DNA of 64,000 nt from Massilia sp. WG5 (GTDB lineage Bacteria; Pseudomonadota; Gammaproteobacteria; Burkholderiales; Burkholderiaceae_D): NCBI RefSeq assembly GCF_001412595.2, contig NZ_CP012640.2, positions 1,488,001 to 1,552,000 of the forward strand, read 5' to 3'. Below the pieces are notes generated by a model. The model was given only the letters and a program-made list of their open reading frames with translations. It ran no database searches and was not told the DNA's origin. Shown piece by piece: positions 47,817 to 57,837 of the stretch (its first letter is position 1; each line of letters starts with the position of its first letter). Made by a program: the position numbers and the translations under genes.

Positions 47817-48710
47817 ATGGCCATGACCACGCCCAATTTCTGCACGCCGCGCGACCTGCTGCGCTATGCCGTCACCCGTTTCAACACCGCCAAGCTGTTC
47901 TTCGGCCATGGCAGCGCGGAAGCCCTCGACGAAGCCGCCTACCTGATCCTGCACACCCTGAAGCTCCCGCTGGACAAGCTCGATCCCTTCCTCGACGCCC
48001 GCCTGCTGCAGGAAGAAGTGCTGCAGGTCCTGAACGTGATCGAGCGCCGCGTGACGGAGCGCGTGCCGGCCGCCTACATCACCAACGAAGCCTGGCTGGG
48101 CAGCTACAACTTCTACGTCGACGAACGCGTGCTGGTGCCGCGCTCCTTCATCGCCGAGCTGATCCCGAACCAGTTCAGCCCCTGGGTGCAGGATCCGGAC
48201 GGCGTCGAGAACGTGCTCGAACTGTGCACCGGCTCCGGCTGCCTGGCGATCATGCTGGCCGACGCCTTCCCGAACGCGCTGGTCGATGCGGTCGACATCT
48301 CGAAGGATGCGCTGGCGGTCGCGGAGCGCAACATCCGCGACTACAAGCTGGCCGGCCGCGTGAACCCGATCGAGTCCGACCTGTACGAGAACGTGCCGTT
48401 CAAGAAGTACGACCTGATCATCACCAACCCGCCCTACGTGAACAGCGATTCGATGTCGCGCCTGCCGCCGGAATACATGCGCGAGCCGCAGATCGCCCTG
48501 GCCGGCGGCGAAGACGGCATGGACCTGGTGCGCAAGATCGTCGACGGCGCCGCCGAGCGCCTGACGCCGGAAGGCGTGCTGGTGGTCGAGATCGGCAACG
48601 AGCGCGACTACGCCGAAGCGGCCTTCGGCCACCTGGGCCTGACCTGGCTGACCACCAGCCAGGGTGACGACGCCGTGTTCCTGCTGACGGCCGAGCAGCT
48701 GGCCAGGTAA
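47817..48710 (+). CDS. prmB: 50S ribosomal protein L3 N5-glutamine methyltransferase
   Basis: Methylates a glutamine of ribosomal protein L3. The 297-residue SAM-dependent enzyme has motif I LELCTGSGCLAIMLA and the substrate motif TNPPYVN typical of N5-glutamine methyltransferases. The N-terminal helices (LRYAVTRFNTAKLFFGHG) separate PrmB from PrmC. It lies 21 bases after dapE in the same direction, so likely one transcript. Confidence 0.95.
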   Translation: MAMTTPNFCTPRDLLRYAVTRFNTAKLFFGHGSAEALDEAAYLILHTLKLPLDKLDPFLDARLLQEEVLQVLNVIERRVTERVPAAYITNEAWLGSYNFYVDERVLVPRSFIAELIPNQFSPWVQDPDGVENVLELCTGSGCLAIMLADAFPNALVDAVDISKDALAVAERNIRDYKLAGRVNPIESDLYENVPFKKYDLIITNPPYVNSDSMSRLPPEYMREPQIALAGGEDGMDLVRKIVDGAAERLTPEGVLVVEIGNERDYAEAAFGHLGLTWLTTSQGDDAVFLLTAEQLAR

Positions 48711-48722
48711 TTTTTGCGATAC

Positions 48723-48800
48723 CGTCGTCCCCGCGCAGGCGGGGACCCAAGCTCGTGGCGGGTCACGACAACTTGGGTCCCCGCCTGCGCGGGGACGACG
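48723..48800. repeat. REPIN-like inverted pair of REP elements
   Basis: Two REP units in opposite orientation, 48723-48751 and 48772-48800, are near-perfect 29-base inverted repeats with a 20-base centre; each unit can also fold on its own (TCCCCGC/GCGGGGA). It fills the gap between prmB and the ABC-F gene and leaves only 16 bases for the next start. Confidence 0.88.
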
Positions 48801-48816
48801 TTGGTTAAGGCTTCTT

Positions 48817-50805
48817 ATGATCCGATTCTCCAACGTCAGTCTCATGCGCGGCACCAAGCCGCTGCTCGAAGACGCCGACCTCACCCTCAATCCCGGCGAC
48901 AAGATCGGCCTGATCGGCGCGAACGGCGCCGGCAAATCCAGCCTGTTCGCGATGCTGCGCAGCGAACTCCACCCCGACCAGGGCGAGATCGATTTCCCGC
49001 AGCGCTGGCGCATGGCCTATGTGGCCCAGGAGACCCCGGCGCTCGACCGTCCGGCGATCGACTACGCAATCGACGGCGACGTCAAGCTGCGCGAGCTGCA
49101 GTCGGAACTGGAGCGCCTGGAAGCGGCCCCGCATACCCAGGAAAACGGGATCGCGATCGGCCACGTGCACTCGGCGCTGGCGGACGCCGACGCCTATACC
49201 GTGCAGTCGCGCGCCGAGCAGCTGCTGCTGGGCCTGGGCTTCTCGCTGGAACAGATGCAGCAGCCGGTGGCCAGCTTCTCGGGCGGCTGGCGGATGCGCC
49301 TGAACCTGGCGCAGGCCCTGATGTGCCCTTCCGACCTGCTGCTGCTGGACGAGCCGACCAACCACCTGGACCTGGACGCGATCATCTGGCTGGAAGACTG
49401 GCTGAAGCGCTACCCGGGCACCCTGATCATCATCTCGCACGACCGCGACTTCCTCGACGAGATCGTGAACGTGGTCGTGCACATCGACGAGCGCAAGCTG
49501 AAGCGCTATTCGGGCAACTACTCCGCCTTCGAGCGCCAGCGCGCCGCGCACATGGTGCTGGCCGCGGCCGCCTTCGAAAAGCAGCAGCGCACGCGCGCCC
49601 ACCTGCAATCCTTCGTCGACCGCTTCAAGGCCAAGGCCACCAAGGCGCGCCAGGCCCAGAGCCGCATGAAGGCGCTGGCCAAGATGGAAGAGCTGGCGCC
49701 GCTGCGCGCCGCCGCCGAATTCTCGTTCGAATTCCGCGATCCCCTGTCGGCGCCGAATCCGCTGCTGGTGATGGAAGACGTCGACGCCGGCTACCCGATC
49801 CTCGACGGCCATGGCGACAAGGTCGGCGGCAAGACCATCGTCCACCGCGTGAACTTCTCGCTGCAGACCGGCCAGCGCATCGGCCTGCTGGGCGTGAACG
49901 GCGCCGGCAAATCCACGCTCATCAAGACGATCGCCAACGAACTGGCGCCGCTCGCCGGCACCGCCACCCTCGGCAAGGGCCTGGTGATCGGCTACTTCGC
50001 CCAGCACCAGGTCGAGATGCTGCGCCATGACGAATCGCCGCTGTGGCACCTGCAAAAGATCGCGCCGACCGTGCGCGAGCAGGAGCTGCGCAACTTCCTG
50101 GGCGGCTTCAACTTCCCGGGCGATATGGTCACCAGCCCGATCAAGCCTTTCTCCGGCGGCGAAAAGGCGCGCCTGGCGCTGGCCCTGATCGTCTGGCAGC
50201 GCCCCAACCTGCTGCTGCTGGACGAACCGACCAACCACCTCGACCTCGAAACGCGCGAAGCCCTGACGCTGGCGCTGGCCCAGTTCGAAGGCACCCTGGT
50301 GGTGGTCTCGCACGACCGCCACCTGCTGCGCGCCACCACCGAGGAGTTCATCATCGTCGCCGACGGCCGCCTGCAGCCCTTCGACGGCGACCTCGACGAC
50401 TACAAGAACTGGCTGTTCCAGACCAAGCTGGGCAAGGGCGACGGCGCCACGCCGCTGCCGTCGAAAGACGAGAAACCGGCGCCGGGCGCGGCGGCGGCAG
50501 TGCCCATCGCAGCGGTCGACCGCAAGGAACAGAAGCGCCTGGAAGCCGAGGAACGCCAGCGCCTGGCCGCGGTGAAGAAGCCGATCGAGAACCGCATCAA
50601 GCGCCTGGAAGAGCAGATGGCCAAGCTGAACGCGAGGAAGGGCGAGATCGACGCGCGCCTGCTGGAGCCGGCGATCTACGAGGCGGACAAGAAGGAAGAG
50701 CTGAAGACGCTGGTGGCGGACCAGGCATTCCTGGTCCGCGATCTGGGGGCGCTGGAGGAAGAGTGGCTGGGCTTGCAGGAGCAGCTGGAGAGCCTGGCGG
50801 CGTGA
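48817..50805 (+). CDS. ABC-F family ATPase (YheS-like)
   Basis: A 662-residue cytoplasmic protein with two ABC ATPase domains and no membrane segments, as in ABC-F translation factors. Walker A motifs GANGAGKSS (first) and GVNGAGKST (second), signatures SFSGGWRMRLNLA and FSGGEKARLALAL, and Walker B LLLLDEPTNHLDL in both are visible. An inter-domain linker and a charged coiled-coil C-terminus (RIKRLEEQMAKLNARKGEID) match YheS/Uup. Members act on stalled ribosomes. No resistance role is suggested. Confidence 0.95.
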   Translation: MIRFSNVSLMRGTKPLLEDADLTLNPGDKIGLIGANGAGKSSLFAMLRSELHPDQGEIDFPQRWRMAYVAQETPALDRPAIDYAIDGDVKLRELQSELERLEAAPHTQENGIAIGHVHSALADADAYTVQSRAEQLLLGLGFSLEQMQQPVASFSGGWRMRLNLAQALMCPSDLLLLDEPTNHLDLDAIIWLEDWLKRYPGTLIIISHDRDFLDEIVNVVVHIDERKLKRYSGNYSAFERQRAAHMVLAAAAFEKQQRTRAHLQSFVDRFKAKATKARQAQSRMKALAKMEELAPLRAAAEFSFEFRDPLSAPNPLLVMEDVDAGYPILDGHGDKVGGKTIVHRVNFSLQTGQRIGLLGVNGAGKSTLIKTIANELAPLAGTATLGKGLVIGYFAQHQVEMLRHDESPLWHLQKIAPTVREQELRNFLGGFNFPGDMVTSPIKPFSGGEKARLALALIVWQRPNLLLLDEPTNHLDLETREALTLALAQFEGTLVVVSHDRHLLRATTEEFIIVADGRLQPFDGDLDDYKNWLFQTKLGKGDGATPLPSKDEKPAPGAAAAVPIAAVDRKEQKRLEAEERQRLAAVKKPIENRIKRLEEQMAKLNARKGEIDARLLEPAIYEADKKEELKTLVADQAFLVRDLGALEEEWLGLQEQLESLAA

Positions 50806-50811
50806 GCCGGC

Positions 50812-51291
50812 TCACGCCACCTGCCGCGACGCCGCCGGCTTGCGCACCGACATCAGCTTCTCGATATCCACCAAAATCAGCCGCCGCCCGCCCACCTGCC
50901 CGAGGCCGAGCAGGTAGGCGGGATGCGTGTCCTCCGCGGCCGGCGGCAGCGGCGCGACCTGTTCCGCGCCCAGCGTGACCACCCCGGTCACGCCATCCAC
51001 CACCATCCCCATCACGCAGCTGGACAGCTTGAGGATGATCACATCGGTCATCGGATCGGGCGCGTCCGGCGAAGTGCCGCAGGCCACCCGCATGTCCACC
51101 AGCGGGATGACCACCCCGCGCGAGACGGCAACCCCGCCGATGATCTCGCCGCTCGCGGCAAAGCGCTCGAGCGCCTTGAGCACGCGCAACTCCTGCACCT
51201 TGCCGAAGTCGATGCCATATTCGAGACCGCCGAGCGTGAAGCTCAGGAACTGGGCGGTTTGGGAACCGGAGAATATCAGGGTGTCGTGCAT
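50812..51291 (-). CDS. Orphan CheW-domain protein
   Basis: A 159-residue CheW-domain protein starting MHDTLIFSG, with AQFLSFTLGGLEYGIDFGKVQELRVL and VMGMVVDGVTGV. ATG 51291 is favoured because AAAGGA lies before it. It could couple a separate receptor set to CheA. It lies away from the main che block and is divergent from an HDOD gene, with the C-terminus convergent with the ABC-F gene. Confidence 0.9.
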   Translation of the reverse strand: MHDTLIFSGSQTAQFLSFTLGGLEYGIDFGKVQELRVLKALERFAASGEIIGGVAVSRGVVIPLVDMRVACGTSPDAPDPMTDVIILKLSSCVMGMVVDGVTGVVTLGAEQVAPLPPAAEDTHPAYLLGLGQVGGRRLILVDIEKLMSVRKPAASRQVA

Positions 51292-51450
51292 GGCGCGTCC
51301 TTTCGTCAAGCTTGTCATGCTACGACCGGCAGCCTTTGACAAAGTTGAGTGCAGTCAATCTTTCCTATAAGCAGAAGCAAGCTTGCTTTCGGCAGGCGCG
51401 TCCGTACAATGTCCGCCCATGTGCGCAAGCGAAACCACGAGGAACCGACC

Positions 51451-52524
51451 ATGTACCGCTGGCTGCGACGCCTGATCTCCGGCCCTGCCGCGCCCGCGCG
51501 CCCGGCGCCTTCCACGCCGGTCCCGGCGCCGGCGTCAGTGCCCGAGCCGGCCGCCGTCCTCTCGCCTGCGCCGGCGTCCGCGCCCGCCCGGGTGGAAACC
51601 CGTCCGTCCGGCCTGCCGGTACCGTTCGACCTCCTCGAGCATGTCGGCGGCGCCTGGAACGCCTGGCTGTTCGAGCGCGCCGACGAAGGCGGACTGGAAC
51701 TCAATCCGCATGAGGCCCGGGTGCTGGAGACGCTGGCCGGGATCCTGTCCTCGCAGCAGTCGGGCGCGGCGCTGGTGCGGCGCATGCCGGGCCTGATCCC
51801 GCAGCTGCTGCAAAGCCTGCGCAGCGAGAATTTCTCCGGCAGCGCGCTGTCCCGCACGATTTCGTCCGACGTCGTGCTGGTGGCGGCGGTGATCCGCCTC
51901 GCCAACAGCTGCTACCAGGGCAGCGGCGCCACCGTCACCAGCGTCGAGCAGGCCGTGATCCTGATCGGCCAGGAAGGCCTGCGCCAGCTGATCACGACCG
52001 TCGCCTTCCGTCCCATCGTCGACGTCCATTCCGGCTTCTACGTGCGGCGCCTGGCGCCGATCCTGTGGGAGCACTCGGAGCGCTGTGCGATGGCAGTGCG
52101 CGCACTCGCGCCGCGCCTGGGCATCGAAGCCTTCGACGCCTTCCTGGCCGCCCTGCTGCAGAACGTCGGCCTGACCGTGGCGCTGCGCACCATGGACCAG
52201 GTCACGAAGGGCGAGCCGCAGCTCGGCTCCGGCGTGTTCTGGGCCCAGCTGGGCCGCGACACGCGCCGGCTGAGCGTCAACATCGCGCGCGAGTGGAACT
52301 TCCCGGACAGCGTGGTGCAGGCGCTGGGCGAACAGGGCGGGCTGCGCAAGGGGGCCGCGATGTCGCCGCTGGGGAGGCTGCTGATGCTGGTCGACTACCT
52401 GGGGAAGCTCAGGATGCTGGCCGAGCAGGGGGTGGTGGAGGATGGGGATGCCGCGCTGATGGCGGGATTGCCCGAGGATGCGGCGGAGTGTTACGAACTG
52501 CTGGTCAAGACCCGCAACCCGTAA
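51451..52524 (+). CDS. HDOD domain protein
   Basis: A 357-residue protein with a basic start MYRWLRRLISG, an alanine/proline-rich linker of about 50 residues, and one HDOD domain (from about residue 120), with RLANSCYQGSG and LGIEAFDAFLAALLQNVGLTVAL. GAGGA precedes ATG 51451. HDOD proteins bind ligands or act in signalling but lack catalytic residues. It is divergent from the orphan CheW; the pairing resembles the HDOD gene at the end of the main che block. Confidence 0.85.
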   Translation: MYRWLRRLISGPAAPARPAPSTPVPAPASVPEPAAVLSPAPASAPARVETRPSGLPVPFDLLEHVGGAWNAWLFERADEGGLELNPHEARVLETLAGILSSQQSGAALVRRMPGLIPQLLQSLRSENFSGSALSRTISSDVVLVAAVIRLANSCYQGSGATVTSVEQAVILIGQEGLRQLITTVAFRPIVDVHSGFYVRRLAPILWEHSERCAMAVRALAPRLGIEAFDAFLAALLQNVGLTVALRTMDQVTKGEPQLGSGVFWAQLGRDTRRLSVNIAREWNFPDSVVQALGEQGGLRKGAAMSPLGRLLMLVDYLGKLRMLAEQGVVEDGDAALMAGLPEDAAECYELLVKTRNP

Positions 52525-52525
52525 A

Positions 52526-52552
52526 CGTCGTCCCCGCCTGCGCGGGGACGAC
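52526..52552. repeat. REP-like palindrome between convergent genes
   Basis: A palindrome GTCGTCCCCGC/GCGGGGACGAC with a short CTG-type loop immediately after the HDOD stop, related to the elements at 44905 and 48723. Between two convergent genes it may act as a transcription terminator. Confidence 0.82.
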
Positions 52553-52562
52553 CTTGGAAATG

Positions 52563-54434
52563 TCAGGGCTTCACCGACGCATCCGTCTTCGCCAGCTCGC
52601 GGTTCTGCTCGTCCAGCCACTGCTTCAAGGGCGCGAAGTAATCCAGCATTGCCGTCGCATCCATCTTGTCTTCGCCGGTGATGGCCTTCAGCGCTTCCGG
52701 CCACGGCTTCGACTTGCCCATCGCGAGCATCTGCTGGAACTTGGCGCCGGCCTCCTTGTTGCCATACACCGAGCAGCGGTTCAGCGGGCCGGTGTAGCCG
52801 GCTTCGCGGCACAGCGCGCGGTGGAACTGGAACTGCAGGACGTGGGCCAGGAAGTAGCGCGCGTACGGGGTATCGCTGGCGACGTGGAACTTGGCGCCGG
52901 CGTCGAACCCCTTGTCGAGCACCGGGGCCGGACGCGAGACGCCCTGGTACTGTTCCTTCAACGCCCACCAGGCCTTGTCGTAGTCGGCCGGCTTGACCTG
53001 GCCGGAATACACCTGCCAGCGCCATTTGTCGACCATGTAGCCGAAGGGCAGGAAGGCAACCTTCTGCAGCGCGGTGTAGAGCAGCGGGCCGATGTCCTGG
53101 GACGGATCCGGCTCGGTCTTCATCAGGCCGATTTTCTTCAGGTAGGCCGGGGTAATCGACAGCGCCACGGTGTCGCCGATGGCTTCGTGGAAGCCGTCGT
53201 TGGCGCCGTTCTTGAACATCGGCGACTGCCCGCTGTAGGCCAGGTCGTAGTACAGGTGGCCCAGCTCATGGTGGATGACGCGGAAGTCCTCGGCGGTCGG
53301 GGTGATGCACATCTTCACCCGAACGTCGTCCTTGCCGTCCAGGTCCCAAGCCGAGGCGTGGCATACCACTTCACGGTCGCGCGGCTTGGTCAGCAGCGAG
53401 CGCTCCCAGAAGGTGGGAGGCAGCGCACGCATGCCGAGCGAGGTGTAGAAGCCTTCGGCATAGCGGGTCATCGCCACGGCGTCGGTCTTGCGCTCTTCCA
53501 GCAGCGCGGTCAGGTCTTCGCCGCCCTCTTTCGCCGCGGGCTTGAGCAGCGGGTACAGGTTGTCCCAGCTCTGCGCCCACATATTCCCCAGCAGGTGGGC
53601 CGGGATCGGGCCGGTCGCCGGCACCACGGAGGCGCCGTAGGCCTGGCGCAGCTTGAAGCGGGTGTAGGTGTGCAGCGAATCGTACAGCGGCTTGACCTGC
53701 TGCCACAGGCGCTCCATCTCGCTTGAAAAGGCTTCCGGGCTCATGTCGTAGCCCGAGCGCCACAGCGCGCCGGTGTCGGCATAACCCATCGCGCGCGCGC
53801 CCTTGTTCGAGACCTCGACGTATTTCGCGTAGTCGTCCTTGTAGGCCGGCGACTGGGCGTGCCAGCCCAGCCAGGCTTCCTTCAGGCGATTCGGGTCGCG
53901 GCTGGTGGCCAGCACTTTTTCGAGTTCGCCGAGCGGCATGCAGGCCGGCTTGGCGGCGGCGCCGGCGGCGGCCTCCGGGCAGTACTTGGCCGAGCCGTAG
54001 GCGCCGGTCATGTGCGCCGCCAAGCGGGCGTAGGTGGCGCGGTCGGCAGCCTCCGGCAGCATCAGGGTCTGCTGCAGCAGCATCAGCTTGCGGGCGCTCG
54101 CCTCGGGCAGCTTCAGGTCCTTGTAGCGGCGCGCCTTCAGGGCGGTCTCGCCGCTCAGGGTCAGGTAGCCTTCGTTGGCCTGGGCCGTCATGGTCTGGGT
54201 GTCGAGCGTGATGAAGTTCTCGGCCACCCATTCGGCGCGCTGGGCGTCCAGGCCGAGCTGTTCGAGCCTGTCCTCGGCGTCCTTGATGAAGCGCTCCGCC
54301 TCGGCGACGGTCGGCTTGCCCTGGGTTTTCGTGGGCGTCGCCCGGGTGGCGGCGGCGGCCGGCAGCGCCATGACGGCGCCGGCCACCAGCGTTGCGATCA
54401 CACTGCGGCGATAGCGTGGATGCATCATGTTCAT
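52563..54434 (-). CDS. Periplasmic M2 family metallopeptidase (ACE-like)
   Basis: A zinc peptidase of the M2 (angiotensin-converting enzyme) family, 623 residues. A signal peptide is at the start (ATLVAGAVMALPAAAATRA). The zinc motif is HHELGHLYYDLA with a downstream HEAIGDTVALS giving the third ligand. GAGGAGAG lies six bases before the start. Bacterial M2 enzymes are peptidyl-dipeptidases; natural substrates here are unknown. It precedes no peptide transporter in the window. Confidence 0.94.
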   Translation of the reverse strand: MNMMHPRYRRSVIATLVAGAVMALPAAAATRATPTKTQGKPTVAEAERFIKDAEDRLEQLGLDAQRAEWVAENFITLDTQTMTAQANEGYLTLSGETALKARRYKDLKLPEASARKLMLLQQTLMLPEAADRATYARLAAHMTGAYGSAKYCPEAAAGAAAKPACMPLGELEKVLATSRDPNRLKEAWLGWHAQSPAYKDDYAKYVEVSNKGARAMGYADTGALWRSGYDMSPEAFSSEMERLWQQVKPLYDSLHTYTRFKLRQAYGASVVPATGPIPAHLLGNMWAQSWDNLYPLLKPAAKEGGEDLTALLEERKTDAVAMTRYAEGFYTSLGMRALPPTFWERSLLTKPRDREVVCHASAWDLDGKDDVRVKMCITPTAEDFRVIHHELGHLYYDLAYSGQSPMFKNGANDGFHEAIGDTVALSITPAYLKKIGLMKTEPDPSQDIGPLLYTALQKVAFLPFGYMVDKWRWQVYSGQVKPADYDKAWWALKEQYQGVSRPAPVLDKGFDAGAKFHVASDTPYARYFLAHVLQFQFHRALCREAGYTGPLNRCSVYGNKEAGAKFQQMLAMGKSKPWPEALKAITGEDKMDATAMLDYFAPLKQWLDEQNRELAKTDASVKP

Positions 54435-54464
54435 TTGTTCTCTCCTCTTGGTTCTTATCGGTCG

Positions 54465-56336
54465 TCAGGCGGTCTCCACCTGCTCGCTGCTCCAGCTGAA
54501 GCTTCCCTGCGCGCCGGAGAACAGCAGTTCGCCGGTTTGCGGCCCGCGCAGGCGCGCCCTGGTCTCGCGCGGTGCAATGATATACGGCGCGCCGGCCGCC
54601 GGGCTGAATCCGAGCACGCGCACCAGGGTATCGCCCTCGACCTGCCGCACCGTCACGGCCGAGACGCAGGAGGCGTCGCGGCGCTGCCGTTCGAGGTCGG
54701 CCAGCAGCTTGCGGCCCTGCTCCTGGTCGGCGTCGAGCTGCTTGATCTGGCCGGACACCTCGCCGATCGCCTTCAGCGCCGGCCCGATCTCCTGTCCCAT
54801 GCGCTGGAACTGGCGCGCCTGCTCGGGGGTGAAGCTGATCTCGTTCTTGCGCACGCGCGACGCCAGCATCAGGTAGCGGCGCACCTCGGGCTGCGCCGTC
54901 ATGTCGTCCATCCGGGCCTTGTGGCGCGCCGCCAGTTCGCCGAACCGGGCCAGGCGTTCGCCGACCGCGGCGATGACCTCGTCCACCTGGGCGCCGTCGG
55001 GACACAGCACGTAGACCAGCATCTCGCCCTGCTTGCGCGGCATCGCGGATTCGACCGTCACGCGGCGCCCGGCGATGGCGCTGCCCTCGGCCAGGCCGAT
55101 CCTGACGTCGTCGCCGATCACTTCGCAATTGACCGCATGGGCGATCGTGACGCGCTTGCCCGACACCACGCAGTTCTCGGCGCGTTCCAGCAGCACGGCG
55201 CCCTCCTCGGCCTGCAGTACGGCGCCTGACGCCACCCCGCATACGCGGATGTCGCCATGCCGGTTGTGGGCGCTGCCGCCGACCAGGTTGGCGTGCAGCA
55301 GAATCGTGCCGCCGCGCGAGGCCAGCTCGCCGAACACGTCGCCGTGCACGGTGATGCTCTCGCCCTCGATGACGCGTTTTTCCTGCACCTCGCCAAACTC
55401 TTCGTAATCGCCGCTGAGCTGCAGGTTGCCGGTGGTCTTGGCGCTGACGCCGTCGCGGCTGACGATCTTCGCGCCCACCGAGATCCTGCTGCTCGAGGAG
55501 TCGACCGCCAGGAAGCCGGCCTGCTGCGAAACCAGGAACTCGCCCTCCTGCAGGCGTTCGACCCGGGTGCCGTCGCCGGCGTACTCGCCGAGGTCGACGT
55601 CGCGGCCCGGCTTGGACGGAAGCGCCGTGCCGGACATCTCGAAGCCGGGCTTGCCGGCGGTCAGCGGCACCTTCTGCAGCAGGCGCACGCCGGGCTGGAT
55701 CTGCGGGAAGCGGTTCTGGAAGCTGTTCAGGTCGAGGCGTCCGTTGGCCAGCTGGCGCGGGGCGTCGTTGCGGTGAATGTCGTCCGAGACTTCGACGATC
55801 CGCGCGTCCTGCCCCGGCTCCGGATCGAGGCGCCGGGCCACCGTGATGCGATCGGCCTTGTGCATGCCGATGGCGGCGCGCACGGCCTCGAGGTCGAGCC
55901 CGAAGCGGATCCCCTTGAGCCACATGTCGGCGACGAATTCATCGAGGTCGAGGCGGGCCGGCATGCCGGGGCCTTCCGGATCGGCGGGATCGGGCGACCA
56001 GACCGGCTCGAAATAGTATTCGGCGCGGCCGGCGCCGATCTTCACCGAGCGGTACAGCTCGCGCCGGGCGGGATCGAAAGGCAGGATGTCGGCGGCGATC
56101 CGCGCCACGGGCGTGCCGTCGGCCGCCTGCGGCAACGCGGGGCCGTGGTCGAACAAGGCCTTGAGCAGGACCGGATAGTCGAGGCCGGCGAGGTAGTGGC
56201 CGCCGCGGAAGATGCTGTCGATGGCGGCAACCAGGGTAGTGCCGAGCACGGCCGGATCGGCGTGGACGCCGTCGTGTCGCTTGGCGATGCAGTGCTCGGG
56301 GCCGGAAGCGGAAAAGCGCGCAAAATCCGTAGACAC
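54465..56336 (-). CDS. FapA/DUF342 family protein
   Basis: A 623-residue cytoplasmic protein with an N-terminal region and a DUF342 (flagellar assembly protein A) domain in the middle, seen in YAGDGTRVERLQEGEFLVSQQ and the repeated beta-helix-like SITVHGDVFGELASRGGTILLHANLVGG segments. The C-terminus is coiled coil. FapA in Vibrio helps polar flagellum placement. The start is a GTG preceded by GGGAG. It lies 30 bases upstream of the M2 gene on the same strand, with an unrelated role. Confidence 0.85.
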   Translation of the reverse strand: MSTDFARFSASGPEHCIAKRHDGVHADPAVLGTTLVAAIDSIFRGGHYLAGLDYPVLLKALFDHGPALPQAADGTPVARIAADILPFDPARRELYRSVKIGAGRAEYYFEPVWSPDPADPEGPGMPARLDLDEFVADMWLKGIRFGLDLEAVRAAIGMHKADRITVARRLDPEPGQDARIVEVSDDIHRNDAPRQLANGRLDLNSFQNRFPQIQPGVRLLQKVPLTAGKPGFEMSGTALPSKPGRDVDLGEYAGDGTRVERLQEGEFLVSQQAGFLAVDSSSSRISVGAKIVSRDGVSAKTTGNLQLSGDYEEFGEVQEKRVIEGESITVHGDVFGELASRGGTILLHANLVGGSAHNRHGDIRVCGVASGAVLQAEEGAVLLERAENCVVSGKRVTIAHAVNCEVIGDDVRIGLAEGSAIAGRRVTVESAMPRKQGEMLVYVLCPDGAQVDEVIAAVGERLARFGELAARHKARMDDMTAQPEVRRYLMLASRVRKNEISFTPEQARQFQRMGQEIGPALKAIGEVSGQIKQLDADQEQGRKLLADLERQRRDASCVSAVTVRQVEGDTLVRVLGFSPAAGAPYIIAPRETRARLRGPQTGELLFSGAQGSFSWSSEQVETA

Positions 56337-56466
56337 GTGGAACTCCCAGTCCAGATTACTGCCCGGCGAGGTTTAGGCCAGGCATAGACTGGGTAGCGTA
56401 TCACGTTGCCCGAATTAAATAAACATCTGGCAACTACGTTGCGTTATGGAAATGAAACCAGCGGTA

Positions 56467-56877
56467 TCAACGGCGCGGCGGGTAGAGGTCCATGCCGGCT
56501 TCGTTGATCTGGCGGCGCAGGTCGCGCCGTTCGTCGGGCGTCATCCGGCCGCTCCCGCGGCGGGCGTCGCGCTGGTCCTGCTGCTGCTGTTGCTGCTGCT
56601 GGTACTGCTGCATGCGGCGCTGTTCTTCGTAGGCGCGCACGTCGTAGCGCGGATCGCGCTCCTGCGGCAGCTGGAAGCGTCCGCCGCTGCGCTCGTGCTC
56701 GGCGCCGCGGCCGCCCTGCTGCTGCATGGCGGGGTCGTCGCGGCGGTCGCCATACTGCTGGGCAAGCGCGGCGCCCGATGCGCCGAGAACCAGTGCGCAC
56801 GCCAGCGCACTGCGAAGCGCGCAGCGGGCGAAACGCCCTGCCTTCGTTCCTGCGGTGTGGTTGCTGACGCTGTTCAT
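56467..56877 (-). CDS. Small exported Q-rich protein
   Basis: A 136-residue protein with a signal peptide (ALRSALACALVLGASGAALAQQ) starting at ATG 56877, where GGAAGAGG precedes it. The mature part is hydrophilic, rich in Gln, Arg and Asp, with a run of eight glutamines near residue 100. I do not recognise a domain. Nothing around it suggests a role. A longer frame upstream is unsupported. Confidence 0.65.
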   Translation of the reverse strand: MNSVSNHTAGTKAGRFARCALRSALACALVLGASGAALAQQYGDRRDDPAMQQQGGRGAEHERSGGRFQLPQERDPRYDVRAYEEQRRMQQYQQQQQQQQDQRDARRGSGRMTPDERRDLRRQINEAGMDLYPPRR

Positions 56878-57066
56878 GGTGTGCCTCTTCCGCGATGCCA
56901 AGTAAGGATATAAGCTGTTGAAATCAGTGTATGTGGATTCCACCGACGGTATAAGGCCAAATGGGTAAAGTTTGTAACACAATGTAATGCCTCAGCAATA
57001 TCTCCTGTTCGCGAAGCCATATGAAGTTACCATAGCGACATTAATCTGACAAATATTGACAGACTC

Positions 57067-57825
57067 ATGAATGCAACAAATTCGAATAACGGGGGCCAGA
57101 ACAACGGTCATTCCGCGAAAATCATGGTGGTCGACGACGACGTGCGCCTGCGCGACCTGCTGCGCCGTTACTTGACCGAACAGGGCTTCCAGGTGGTGAC
57201 GGCGGAAAGCGCGCCGGCCATGAACAAGCTGTGGCTGCGCGAGCGCTACGACCTGCTGGTGCTCGACCTGATGCTGCCGGGCGAGGACGGCCTGTCGATC
57301 TGCCGCCGCCTGCGCGGCGCCGGCGACCAGACCCCGATCATCATGCTGACCGCCAAGGGCGAGGACGTCGACCGCATCGTCGGCCTCGAGATGGGCGCCG
57401 ACGACTACTTGCCGAAGCCCTTCAACCCGCGCGAACTGGTGGCCCGCATCAACGCGGTCCTGCGCCGCAAGGGCCCGGACGAAATCCCGGGCGCGCCTTC
57501 CGAGACTCCGCAGACCTTCGAGTTCGGCGACTTCGTGCTCGACCTCGGCACCCGCACGCTGAAGAAGAACGGCGAGACGGTGCCGCTGACGACCGGCGAA
57601 TTCTCGGTGCTCAAGGTGTTCGCCCGCCATGCGCGCCAGCCGCTGTCGCGCGAGAAGCTGATGGAACTGGCGCGCGGCCGCGAGTACGAGGTGTTCGACC
57701 GCTCGCTCGACGTCCAGATCTCGCGCCTGCGCAAGCTGATCGAACCGGATCCTTCGAGCCCGCTCTACATCCAGACCGTCTGGGGCCTGGGCTACGTGTT
57801 CATCCCGGAAGGCCAGCCGCGCTAA
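57067..57825 (+). CDS. ompR: Response regulator OmpR
   Basis: Winged-helix regulator of 252 residues. The receiver domain has VVDDDVRLRDLLRRYL, Asp67 in VLDLMLPGEDG, MLTAKG and LPKPFN, and the C-terminal DNA-binding domain has REYEVFDRSLDVQISRLRKLIEPDPS. The match to OmpR, including the adjacent kinase, is strong. It regulates osmotic and envelope responses in family members. Its own stop is followed within 15 bases by envZ. Confidence 0.93.
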   Translation: MNATNSNNGGQNNGHSAKIMVVDDDVRLRDLLRRYLTEQGFQVVTAESAPAMNKLWLRERYDLLVLDLMLPGEDGLSICRRLRGAGDQTPIIMLTAKGEDVDRIVGLEMGADDYLPKPFNPRELVARINAVLRRKGPDEIPGAPSETPQTFEFGDFVLDLGTRTLKKNGETVPLTTGEFSVLKVFARHARQPLSREKLMELARGREYEVFDRSLDVQISRLRKLIEPDPSSPLYIQTVWGLGYVFIPEGQPR

Positions 57826-57837
57826 GTGTTCCCGACG

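Noticed and set aside
48723..48800. CRISPR-like repeat pair
   Set aside because: Only two inverted units, not direct repeats with spacers; this is a REP pair.
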